Origin: Polynucleobacter sp. Adler-ghost
Lineage (GTDB): Bacteria > Pseudomonadota > Gammaproteobacteria > Burkholderiales > Burkholderiaceae
Length of the DNA: 64,000 nt
NCBI RefSeq assembly: GCF_018688495.1
Contig: NZ_CP061320.1
Coordinates: 592,586-656,585, forward strand
Direction: 5' to 3'
Position 1 is the stretch's first letter. Every line of letters begins with the position of its first letter. Shown piece by piece: positions 47,515-55,941 of this stretch. Both the position numbers and the translations under genes were made by a program. The notes under the pieces are model-generated. The model was not told where the DNA came from and searched no databases. It worked only from the letters and a program-made list of their open reading frames with translations.

Positions 47515-48894
47515 CTAGGAGATCAACATACCTATCTTGGACTGCTTGCGGATATTCCACAAGCGCTCAATAGCAGTACTCATCTCATTTGGGTTTGCGC
47601 CGCCACTAAATGCAGCAAGGCGCATAGCCTTGTCAGTAATTTCAGTGCGACTCAGAGTGTTGCCGGGATCGCCTTTGGGTTCATCAACGCGGCCCTCTAA
47701 AACCTCGCCACTATTTAAATAGACTTTGACTTTGCCAATCCAGCGTTGAGGGTAGGCGCCATCCACTTCAGGATCCAGAATCATGGTGACACGATCACGG
47801 AACGCGCAAATGGCTTGATCATGAAAGTGTTGATCAAATTCTTGTAGCCCTGCGAATTGATAGTGCGCAATCAAGGCTAATACAGTTCCCATAGAGAACT
47901 TAGATTGGTGAACAGTTGCAGGATCAGTCACTGGGCCCAGCACATCGATTGCGCCCTGATGAACCAAAGTTTCTACTTTGGCGATATCACTTGGCTTAAG
48001 GTGATGTGCCAACATGACTTGTAACAAGGCATCTGCGGCAGGGTGCGTATGACGACATGAGGCGTGATATTTGAAGCTCGTCTCAGCAGTAGTCCAGCGA
48101 CTACCCAATCGATCAATCAGCTTGCTGGGATCCGCATCACTTGACATCCCAGCCGCTAAGCCTTGTTTACCTTCCAAAATGTGTTCAGCACCAGTAAAGC
48201 CGGATTGCGCTAGGTAAGCTGACATCAAGCCAGTAGCGGCAGCGTGGGCAGTATGCAATTGTTTAGAGTCGGCGGCATCGCGCAGAAATTCCCAAAGGCC
48301 AGCAGATTGGGTGCCGGCTGAACCAAAGGCGTGCAGCATTTGAGTGGGGTTGAGCTTGAGAAGATGACCTACTGCAGCGGCGGCAGCCAAGGTACCAGCA
48401 GTACCGGTCGTATGAAATGTCTTGTAGTGTGAGCGACCTAGAAATTCTCCAACTCGAATACCGACTTCGTAGCCAGCAACCGCAGCAACCAGCAGATCCT
48501 CACCTGAGGCACCAATCGTTTGTGCTGTTGCTAATGCTGCAGGAAATACCACGGTAGCTGGATGAAAGACGGAGCCATTGTGCACATCATCTTGCTCGGC
48601 TACATGTGATGCTGCGGCATTGGCTAGCGCCGCTAAAAAAGGGCTTGAGTTCTTACGGCTAATCAGAATTTCAGCGGTACCAGGATTGGCGGTATTAAAG
48701 CCACCCATGTTTTGCGCAAACTGCGTGATCGTTTCTACTGGGCGTGAACCTTTGCCGGCAATCGCAGAGCCAAACCAATCTACCAGTAAATCTTCGGTGC
48801 GCGCAATCACTTCTTGGGGAATATCCCCAATCTTTAATTCAGAGGCAAATGTAGCTAAGGCTTTAGTTAAGTGTGGAGTGGTCATTGAGATCAT
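47515..48894 (-). CDS. MmgE/PrpD family protein
   Basis: A 459-aa protein of the 2-methylcitrate dehydratase/cis-aconitate decarboxylase fold. LVDWFGSAIAGKGSRPVE, AAASHVAEQDDVHNGSVFHP, GYEVGIRVGEFLGRSHYKTFHTTGT (seen in parts), FGSAGTQSAGLWEF and KYHASCRHTHPAADALLQV are typical. Many members have no proven substrate. It is three bases after the MaoC-type gene and 40 bp before the CoA-ester lyase. Confidence 0.9.
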   Translation of the reverse strand: MISMTTPHLTKALATFASELKIGDIPQEVIARTEDLLVDWFGSAIAGKGSRPVETITQFAQNMGGFNTANPGTAEILISRKNSSPFLAALANAAASHVAEQDDVHNGSVFHPATVVFPAALATAQTIGASGEDLLVAAVAGYEVGIRVGEFLGRSHYKTFHTTGTAGTLAAAAAVGHLLKLNPTQMLHAFGSAGTQSAGLWEFLRDAADSKQLHTAHAAATGLMSAYLAQSGFTGAEHILEGKQGLAAGMSSDADPSKLIDRLGSRWTTAETSFKYHASCRHTHPAADALLQVMLAHHLKPSDIAKVETLVHQGAIDVLGPVTDPATVHQSKFSMGTVLALIAHYQFAGLQEFDQHFHDQAICAFRDRVTMILDPEVDGAYPQRWIGKVKVYLNSGEVLEGRVDEPKGDPGNTLSRTEITDKAMRLAAFSGGANPNEMSTAIERLWNIRKQSKIGMLIS

Positions 48895-48897
48895 TTC

Positions 48898-49773
48898 CTA
48901 GGCTAAAACAGCACTGGCTTGCATGGTGAGCCAGCCTTCATGATCTTCCGCCCAAATGGAGATCGTTTTTCCAGAAGGATCTTTCTCTAAATCAGGCTTA
49001 GCGCTCACCTTAAATATATTGATATCAAAAGTAGGGCGAATGGCGCGGAACTCAAAACTCTTGAGCCTACAGCCTGAAATACTTTGTCGCACAAGATCTA
49101 CTAATAAAGTTGCAATTAAAGGGCCATGAACAATTAAGCCGGGGTAGCCCTCTACTTCAGTAACGTATTTGCGATCGTAATGAATGCGATGACCATTAAA
49201 TGTCAGTGCTGAGTAACGAAATAACAAAACATCATCAGGAGTAATTGTTTTAGACCAAGTCGCTCCTGAAGGAGCTGGTGTTGGCGCAACTGGCTTGTCG
49301 TCTTGCCCGGGAGCATCGCGATACACAATGTCATGCTCTTCAACTAAGGCTAAGCCATTTTGATTGGAGATGGCATGTTTTACCAATACAAAGATGAGGT
49401 CGCCAGTACGACCCGCTTTGTGCGTAACGGATTCAATTTTGGAGACGCGCTCAATTTTATCGCCCACTGCTAGAGGGGCTAACCATTCAATGCGACTGCC
49501 AGCCCACATGCGACGCGGTAATGGTACTGGGGGCAAAAAGCCGCCACGCTTTGGATGCCCATCAGGGCCGATTTCTGATTGAAGAGCGCAAGGTAAAAAA
49601 TAAAGCCAATGCCATAGCTCTGGTAGAAAGCTTCCGGTAACGGGCGCGGCATCAGATCGATCGAGCGTTGCTGATAAAGCTTTGACAGGTACAGCGGTGA
49701 CGACGTCTTGAAGGGTCTCAGTTTTACCGAGCCATTCTTGGAGATGGGTAATAGTTTGGGGTTCGATTCGCAT
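48898..49773 (-). CDS. FAS1-like/MaoC two-domain acyl-CoA hydratase (mesaconyl-C4-CoA hydratase type)
   Basis: A 291-aa double hotdog protein. The N-terminal half carries RSDAAPVTGSFLPELWHWLYF and a basic PLPRRMWAG segment. The C-terminal half has the hydratase core YSALTFNGHRIHYDRKYVTEVEGYPGLIVHGPL, cited in pieces: NGHRIHYD with the catalytic His and EGYPGLIVHG. This matches the mesaconyl-C4-CoA hydratase group. ATG 49773 is preferred for its upstream GGA spacing; in-frame starts also lie at 49782 and 49803. It is coupled closely to the MmgE/PrpD gene. Confidence 0.85.
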   Translation of the reverse strand: MRIEPQTITHLQEWLGKTETLQDVVTAVPVKALSATLDRSDAAPVTGSFLPELWHWLYFLPCALQSEIGPDGHPKRGGFLPPVPLPRRMWAGSRIEWLAPLAVGDKIERVSKIESVTHKAGRTGDLIFVLVKHAISNQNGLALVEEHDIVYRDAPGQDDKPVAPTPAPSGATWSKTITPDDVLLFRYSALTFNGHRIHYDRKYVTEVEGYPGLIVHGPLIATLLVDLVRQSISGCRLKSFEFRAIRPTFDINIFKVSAKPDLEKDPSGKTISIWAEDHEGWLTMQASAVLA

Positions 49774-49813
49774 AAGTTCCATTATGCCAATTTCAACCCT
49801 CAATATGGCCTCG

Positions 49814-51139
49814 CTAGATCAATAAAGTAGTTAGTAAATGACTCAGAAGCCCAGCTAGGGCTGAACCGATCAATACGCTAATCACCCCTTTTTGGTATCT
49901 AAAGAGTGCTAAACCTGCAAGTACGGTAATCACAATCGAAATCCATGAGATTGAACCACCAAGACCATGTGGAAAAAAGACGTGGTACGCAAAGAACAGA
50001 CCTAGATTAGCGATGACGCCAACTACCGCCGCAGAGATGGCGGTCAGGGGCGCAGTAAAGCTCAGCTTGCCGTGGGTAGATTCAATGAGGGGACCGCCAA
50101 TCAGTACTAAGAAAAAAGAAGGTAAAAAAGTAAACCAGGTGGCAACGCAAGCCCCAAGCACTCCAAACCAAAATGGATTGCTATTACCAATCCAATGTTG
50201 AATGTGGCCAGCAAGATAACCAACAAAAGCTACGACCATGATGAGTGGTCCTGGAGTAGTTTCTCCAAGCGCCAAACCATCCATCATCTGGCCAGCGCTG
50301 AGCCAATGGAATTGATCTACTGCGCCTTGGTAGACATAGGGCAGAACTGCATAAGCGCCACCAAAGGTGAGAAAGGCGGCTTTGGTAAAGAACCAGGCAA
50401 TTTGTGGGTAGAGCGTTTTCCAGCCAAAGATCAGTATGAGAGTAATCAACGGAATGAACCAGAGAACGAGAACAACTGAACTATGCAGCGCCAGTTTCTT
50501 TCTGGAAAACTTGGCATGGTCGGGAGTAGGAGTGTGATCATCAATCCATGCGGGAGCATGTGCTCCACTCAATTGATCGTGAGTAGCGATTTGCTGAAAA
50601 TATTCCGGATAGCGTTTACCACCCCAGATGCCCATCACTGCAGCAAAGATAACGATGATTGGGAAGGCTAAATTAAAAACAAAGATCGCCAGAAAGGATC
50701 CGAGCGCAATCCAACGTAATACTTGATTGTGAATCGTGCGCTTACCAATACGTACTGCGGCATGAAGGACGATGGCAGTGACCGCGGGTTTGATGCCAAA
50801 AAAGATGGCAGCAATCCAAGGGACTTGACCAAAGGTCAGGTAGATCCAAGACAAACCAATCAAGATAAAGAGAGAAGGAAGAACAAAGAGGGTGCCCGCT
50901 AAAACACCACCCCAGGTGCGATGCATCAGCCAGCCGATATAAGTGACCAACTGCTGCGCTTCAGGCCCAGGCAGCAGCATGCAATAGTTGAGTGCATGTA
51001 AAAAACGCCGCTCAGAAATCCAGCGACGTTTTTCAACCAGCTCTTGATGAAGGACTGCGATTTGTCCTGCTGGCCCACCGAAACTAATAAAACCCAGCTT
51101 GGCCCAAAACTTCAGAGCCTCACGCAGTGGAACGATCAA
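49814..51139 (-). CDS. chrA: chromate efflux transporter ChrA family
   Basis: A 441-aa long-chain CHR protein made of two homologous membrane halves. The N-terminal half has the motif FGGPAGQIAVLHQELVEKRRW and LPGPEAQQLVTYIGW; the C-terminal half has FLTFGGAYAVLPYVYQGAV and GETTPGPLIMVVAFVGYLAG. About ten hydrophobic helices are visible. ChrA homologues export chromate with the proton gradient, though many in pristine-water bacteria lack a tested role. Its start overlaps fabI by four bases. Confidence 0.9.
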   Translation of the reverse strand: MIVPLREALKFWAKLGFISFGGPAGQIAVLHQELVEKRRWISERRFLHALNYCMLLPGPEAQQLVTYIGWLMHRTWGGVLAGTLFVLPSLFILIGLSWIYLTFGQVPWIAAIFFGIKPAVTAIVLHAAVRIGKRTIHNQVLRWIALGSFLAIFVFNLAFPIIVIFAAVMGIWGGKRYPEYFQQIATHDQLSGAHAPAWIDDHTPTPDHAKFSRKKLALHSSVVLVLWFIPLITLILIFGWKTLYPQIAWFFTKAAFLTFGGAYAVLPYVYQGAVDQFHWLSAGQMMDGLALGETTPGPLIMVVAFVGYLAGHIQHWIGNSNPFWFGVLGACVATWFTFLPSFFLVLIGGPLIESTHGKLSFTAPLTAISAAVVGVIANLGLFFAYHVFFPHGLGGSISWISIVITVLAGLALFRYQKGVISVLIGSALAGLLSHLLTTLLI

Positions 51140-51921
51140 ACTTCTTCCATTCCACCAACCACTTGGCTAAAGCCGTTATCGACGTAAATGATTTCAGCGG
51201 TGATGCCGTTTGCTAAATCAGACAATAGGAAGGCAGCGGTATTACCAACATCATCAATCGTGACATTACGACGCATGGGGGCAGTTTGCTCAACCGCTTC
51301 CAAAATTTTCCCGAAGCCTTTAATGCCAGCAGCAGCCAAGGTTTTAATTGGGCCAGCAGAGATTCCGTTAGCGCGAATGCCTTTAGGGCCAACCGAGCCA
51401 GCGATATAGCGTACCGAGGCTTCTAGTGAGGCCTTCGCAAGTCCCATGGTGTTGTAGTTGGGAACGTTACGTAAGCTACCGAGGTAAGTGAGCGTCAATA
51501 GAGAGGATTTATCACGCAACATGGGCAAGGCTTCTTTCGCCATCGCGGGGAAGCTGTAGGCAGAGATGTCATGAGCGATTTTGAAGCCTTCACGAGAAAG
51601 ACCTTCTAAAAAGTCTCCAGCAATGGCTTCACGTGGTGCAAAGCCAATCGCATGGACAAAGCCATCAAACTGCGGCCAAGTCTTAGCTAAATCCTTAAAA
51701 AGGGCAGAAATCTGCTCATCACTGCCAACGTCGCAGTCAAAAATCAGTTCGGTATTAAATTCTTTAGCAAAATCGACAATACGGTCTTTAAAGCGCTCAC
51801 CAACATAGGTAAAGGCCAGTTCAGCCCCTTCGCGGTGGCATGCTTTGGCAATACCATAGGCAATAGAGCGGTTAGAAAGAAGGCCGGTAATCAGAATTTT
51901 TTTGCCAGCGAGAAAGCCCAT
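51136..51921 (-). CDS. fabI: enoyl-[acyl-carrier-protein] reductase (NADH)
   Basis: A 261-aa short-chain dehydrogenase that completes each fatty-acid elongation cycle. The catalytic residues fall at the E. coli positions: Tyr146 and Tyr156 (in TLTYLGS and VPNYNTMG) and Lys163 (LAKAS). The cofactor region GLLSNRSIAYGIAKACHREG and the closing NGFSQVVGG are conserved. This is the usual drug target of triclosan and isoniazid-type inhibitors. It shares a short divergent region with yejA, and chrA overlaps its end. Confidence 0.96.
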   Translation of the reverse strand: MGFLAGKKILITGLLSNRSIAYGIAKACHREGAELAFTYVGERFKDRIVDFAKEFNTELIFDCDVGSDEQISALFKDLAKTWPQFDGFVHAIGFAPREAIAGDFLEGLSREGFKIAHDISAYSFPAMAKEALPMLRDKSSLLTLTYLGSLRNVPNYNTMGLAKASLEASVRYIAGSVGPKGIRANGISAGPIKTLAAAGIKGFGKILEAVEQTAPMRRNVTIDDVGNTAAFLLSDLANGITAEIIYVDNGFSQVVGGMEEV

Positions 51922-51931
51922 ATAGTGTCCT

Positions 51932-51961
51932 TTGCTTCAAATATGATTTGCTATCTACAAT
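51932..51961 (+). promoter_or_regulatory. candidate promoter of the yej operon
   Basis: TTGCTT (51932-51937) and TACAAT (51956-51961) are 18 bp apart, ending ten bases before the ATG at 51972. No SD is visible, so the message would be nearly leaderless. It lies in the 50-bp divergent gap with fabI. Confidence 0.5.
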
Positions 51962-51971
51962 TGTTGCATAT

Positions 51972-53843
51972 ATGTCCATGCTCCTCGCCATCTGCCAAAT
52001 CCCCAATTTGCTACTCTTAGCCCTACTGGCTGGGGTGGTGCTGAATTCGGCTCATGGTGCGCAGGGCATCGCTCAATACGGTAAACCCAAATACGCTGAT
52101 GGATTTAGCCATTTTGATTACGTCAATCCCCAGGCGCCCAGGGGTGGCACCTTAACTTTGCCTAACCCCGATCGGCGAACGAGCTTTGATAAGTTCAATC
52201 CATTTACCCTGCGTGGCGTGACTGCCCCTGGTATCGCTCAGCTGATGTTTGAGTCTTTGGCGGTGGGGAGTGCCGATGAGGTCTCAAGTGCCTACGGTTT
52301 GATTGCGGAGGATATTGCAGTGGCGCCCGACAAGATGTCGGTAATATTTCGGATCCGTCCTGAGGCGAAATTTTCAGATGGCAATCCTATCTTGGCTAGC
52401 GATGTAAAGCACAGCTTTGATACCTTGATGAGCTCACTTGCCAATCCACAATTTAAAACGGTGTATGCCGATGTGAAGCAGGCGGTAGTGGTCTCGGATC
52501 GCGTGATCCGTTTTGACTTTAAGAACCGTAATCCTGAATTACCGGTAATGGTGGGAACTTTGCCTGTGTTCTCTCGCAACTGGGGTAAGAAACCCGATGG
52601 CAGTATTACCCCATTTGATAAGTTGACTTTTGAGCACCCGATAGCAAGCGGTCCATATGTGATCGAGTCTTATAAAGCTGGTAAGACCATGATCTTTAAA
52701 CGTAACCCCAATTACTGGGCTGATCAAAGTGATAAGCCACTCAATGTCCGTGTTGGTTTTTACAACTTTGATCGCGTGAACTACAAACTCTATAGCGATG
52801 ATGCAGTTCGTCTAGAAGCTTTTAAGGCTGGAGAGTTTGACGCATTGGTAGAGTACCGCGCGAAGAATTGGGCTAAGAGTTATGTGGGCCCGAGATTTAA
52901 TGATGGCACCTTAGAAAAGAAAGCTTTTCTCAATCACAATGGGGCAGGCATGCAAGGTTTTGCGATGAATGTACGTCGACCGATTTTTCAGGATCCACGT
53001 GTTCGCCAAGCCTTGGGTTATGCGCTCGACTTTGAGTGGTTGAATCGTCAACTCTTCTTTGAGCAATATAGTCGTATCAATAGTTACTTTACCAATAGTG
53101 ATCTGAGTGCCAATTTCGATGGCCCACGTAAACCCACTGAAGCGGAATTAAAATTACTCAAGCCCCTGAAAGCGCAATACCCTAAATGGGTGCCTGATGC
53201 TGTCTTTGATGCAATGCCGGCCGCACCTTCAACTGCTTCGCCCGATAGTCTGCGTCAGAATCTGCGCAAGGCACGTGATTTATTGGCTCAAGCTGGTTGG
53301 CAGTACCGCGATGGTGCCTTGCGGAATATGCAGGGCGAGCCTTTTCGTTTTGAGATGGTCGAAGACGGCCCATTCTTTTTGAGGGTTTTGTCATCCTATA
53401 TTCGTAATTTAGAGAAGCTGGGTATTGCGGTGGATATTCGTACCAGTGACTTTGCTTTGCATCAGAAACGGATGGATGAATACGATTTCGATATGACCAC
53501 TATTCGTTTCCCTGATTCACAAAGCCCCGGTAATGAATTGTGGGATCGCTTTGGTAGTCAGGCCGCAAAAGAAAAAGGTTCTGACAATGTGATTGGGGTC
53601 CAATCACCCGTAGTTGATGCTTTGGTGGATGCGATTGTGAAAGCGCAAACGCGTGAAGAGTTGCGTGCAGCTACCAGAGCTTTAGACCGCGTACTTTGGA
53701 ATAGTTATTTCGTCATTCCTCAGTGGTACAACCCAACACATCGAATTGCGTATCGTAAAGAGATGCGCTATCCAGAACCGCCTTTGTATTACACCGCTGA
53801 ATCTTGGATTTTGCTTAATTGGTGGAAAGCGGGGGCGCGCTAA
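51972..53843 (+). CDS. yejA: oligopeptide ABC transporter, periplasmic binding protein
   Basis: A 623-aa family 5 solute-binding protein. The signal peptide covers about residues 1-30 (ending NSAHGAQ), then GIAQYGKPKYADGFSHFDYV, the YejA hallmark, NPDRRTSFDKFNPF, SGPYVIESYKAGKTMIFKRN and the long C-terminal lobe. The complete yejABEF set follows on the same strand. YejA-type systems import peptides and, in enterobacteria, the microcin C antibiotic. ATG 51972 fits the signal peptide; a further in-frame start lies upstream at 51948. Confidence 0.92.
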   Translation: MSMLLAICQIPNLLLLALLAGVVLNSAHGAQGIAQYGKPKYADGFSHFDYVNPQAPRGGTLTLPNPDRRTSFDKFNPFTLRGVTAPGIAQLMFESLAVGSADEVSSAYGLIAEDIAVAPDKMSVIFRIRPEAKFSDGNPILASDVKHSFDTLMSSLANPQFKTVYADVKQAVVVSDRVIRFDFKNRNPELPVMVGTLPVFSRNWGKKPDGSITPFDKLTFEHPIASGPYVIESYKAGKTMIFKRNPNYWADQSDKPLNVRVGFYNFDRVNYKLYSDDAVRLEAFKAGEFDALVEYRAKNWAKSYVGPRFNDGTLEKKAFLNHNGAGMQGFAMNVRRPIFQDPRVRQALGYALDFEWLNRQLFFEQYSRINSYFTNSDLSANFDGPRKPTEAELKLLKPLKAQYPKWVPDAVFDAMPAAPSTASPDSLRQNLRKARDLLAQAGWQYRDGALRNMQGEPFRFEMVEDGPFFLRVLSSYIRNLEKLGIAVDIRTSDFALHQKRMDEYDFDMTTIRFPDSQSPGNELWDRFGSQAAKEKGSDNVIGVQSPVVDALVDAIVKAQTREELRAATRALDRVLWNSYFVIPQWYNPTHRIAYRKEMRYPEPPLYYTAESWILLNWWKAGAR

Positions 53844-54919
53844 TGCAAGGACAAATGTGGTCTTATATTTTCAAGCGTGTACTCTTGATGATTCCTACTT
53901 TGTTAGGTGTCTTAACCCTGACATTTGCTGTAGTGCAATTTGTACCGGGTGGTCCAGTTGAGCAGTTGATGTTAGAGCTCAAAGGTAAGGGTGATGCTGC
54001 AGTCAGTGGTGCGGAGTCTTCTGGTGGTGGTAGCAATTATCGTGGCCGCCAAGGAGTGGATGCTGAGCGCTTGGCTGAGGTGAAGGCTTTGTATGGTTTT
54101 GATAAGCCGCCAGTAGAACGTTATTTCATGATGCTCAAGCGTTTTGCGCAATTTGATTTAGGCCAGAGTTACTACCAACACCAAAGTGTTTGGCAGTTAG
54201 TGGTTTCTAAATTACCTGTGTCTATCAGCATTGGTTTATGGACCTTCTTTCTGACGTATTTAGTATCGATACCCTTAGGTATAGCTAAGGCAGTTAGGGA
54301 TGGCTCTCGCTTTGATGCGGTCACTAGTACGATGATTTTAGTGGGCTATGCCATTCCAGGTTTTGTATTGGGTGTGCTTTTGCTCGTCATTTTTGGTGGC
54401 GGCAGTTTCTTGCAGATATTCCCTTTACGAGGGCTAACTTCAGATAACTGGAGTGAGCTCAGCATGATGGGTAAGGTAATGGATTATTTATGGCATTTAG
54501 TTTTGCCAATTACCGCTTCAGTCTTAGGTAGCTTTGCCGTGATCACTATGCTGACTAAAAACTCCTTCCTAGAGGAGATTCGTAAGCAGTATGTATTGAC
54601 TGCGAGAGCCAAGGGTCTTACTGAAAAACAAGTGCTGTGGAAACATGTGTTCCGCAATGCGCTTCTTCCCCTGGTGACTGGATTTCCGGCGGCATTTATT
54701 GGCGCTTTCTTTACTGGCTCGCTCCTGATCGAAACTTTATTTTCTTTAGATGGACTTGGTTTGCTTTCCTATGAGTCCGTGATGCGACGTGATTACCCAG
54801 TGGTTTTCGGAACGCTCTATCTCTTTACGCTGATTGGCTTGTTTACGAAGTTGATTTCGGATCTTTGCTATGTCTACATTGATCCGCGCATCCAGTTTGG
54901 TGCGGGAGGTGGCTCATGA
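53843..54919 (+). CDS. yejB: oligopeptide ABC transporter permease
   Basis: A 358-aa inner-membrane permease. The N-terminal helix is SYIFKRVLLMIPTLLGVLTL, GPVEQLMLEL follows, and a long periplasmic insert (about 45-90) is typical of YejB. The EAA loop is seen at YVLTARAKGLTEKQVLWKH. The stop of yejA and the ATG here overlap as TAATG, so translation is coupled. The downstream permease also overlaps by four bases. Confidence 0.93.
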   Translation: MQGQMWSYIFKRVLLMIPTLLGVLTLTFAVVQFVPGGPVEQLMLELKGKGDAAVSGAESSGGGSNYRGRQGVDAERLAEVKALYGFDKPPVERYFMMLKRFAQFDLGQSYYQHQSVWQLVVSKLPVSISIGLWTFFLTYLVSIPLGIAKAVRDGSRFDAVTSTMILVGYAIPGFVLGVLLLVIFGGGSFLQIFPLRGLTSDNWSELSMMGKVMDYLWHLVLPITASVLGSFAVITMLTKNSFLEEIRKQYVLTARAKGLTEKQVLWKHVFRNALLPLVTGFPAAFIGAFFTGSLLIETLFSLDGLGLLSYESVMRRDYPVVFGTLYLFTLIGLFTKLISDLCYVYIDPRIQFGAGGGS

Positions 54920-55941
54920 GTCGCTGGTACCGATTTAAAAATAGTCGTATGGGTTACGTCAGCCTGTGGATCTTCATGATCCTATTTGGTCTTTCTATGG
55001 GCGCAGAGCTGATTGCGAATGACAAACCTTTGGTCGTTCGCTATGAAGGAAAATTCTATTTCCCTATTGTGAAGTCACAACCTGAGCGAGTATTTGGTGG
55101 TGACTTTGCGACGCCCACCGATTTTCTAGATCCGGATATTCGTCACAACATTACCAGCAATGGTAATTGGGCAATTTATCCGCCTATTCCCTATAGCTAT
55201 GAAACGCTCAATTATTTTTCAAAGGTTCCAAATCCTGCACCACCATCGTTAGATAACTGGTTAGGTACTGATGATCGAGGGCGCGATGTCTTGTCGCGCT
55301 TAATTTATGGCTTTCGTTTATCAATTTTGTTTGGTTTGGCGCTCACCATTGTTGGCGTTAGCGTGGGCATCATCACCGGCTCTTTAATGGGATTCTTTGG
55401 CGGTAAGTTCGATCTGGTTTCTCAGCGATTGATTGAGGTTTGGTCAGCGATGCCAGAGTTATATCTACTCATTATTTTTGCCTCCATCTTTAACCCGAGT
55501 ATTTGGCTCTTGATTATTCTGCTAGCAGCATTTGGTTGGATGGGTTTATCTGACTATGTGCGTGCAGAGTTCTTCCGTAATCGCGCGCTAGAGTATGTTC
55601 GTGCAGCCCGAGCATTGGGATTAACCAATCTACAAATTATGCGCCGTCATATTTTGCCGAATAGTCTGACGCCTGTCATTACCTTTCTTCCCTTCAGAAT
55701 GAGTGCGGCGATTCTGTCGCTCACCAGTTTAGATTTTTTAGGTTTAGGTGTGCCACCAGGAACGCCGAGTCTTGGTGAATTACTCTCCCAAGGAAAAAGT
55801 AATTTAGATGCGTGGTGGATTTCACTATCCACCTTTGTTGTTTTAGTAGCCACCTTACTCTTACTCACTTTTATGGGCGAGGCCTTACGTGATGCCTTTG
55901 ATTCTCGTAAGTCGGGCGCGATGAGTGGAGGCCGTTCATGA
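54916..55941 (+). CDS. yejE: oligopeptide ABC transporter permease
   Basis: A 341-aa permease. The start has a hydrophobic helix (YVSLWIFMILFGLSMGAELI) and a periplasmic insert with FKNSRMGY upstream and GTDDRGRDVLSRLIYGFRLS, the hallmark of DppC/YejE permeases. The EAA loop is YVRAARALGLTNLQIMRRH. ATGA overlaps join it to yejB (54916-54919) and yejF (55938-55941), so the four genes form one tightly coupled operon. Confidence 0.94.
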   Translation: MSRWYRFKNSRMGYVSLWIFMILFGLSMGAELIANDKPLVVRYEGKFYFPIVKSQPERVFGGDFATPTDFLDPDIRHNITSNGNWAIYPPIPYSYETLNYFSKVPNPAPPSLDNWLGTDDRGRDVLSRLIYGFRLSILFGLALTIVGVSVGIITGSLMGFFGGKFDLVSQRLIEVWSAMPELYLLIIFASIFNPSIWLLIILLAAFGWMGLSDYVRAEFFRNRALEYVRAARALGLTNLQIMRRHILPNSLTPVITFLPFRMSAAILSLTSLDFLGLGVPPGTPSLGELLSQGKSNLDAWWISLSTFVVLVATLLLLTFMGEALRDAFDSRKSGAMSGGRS

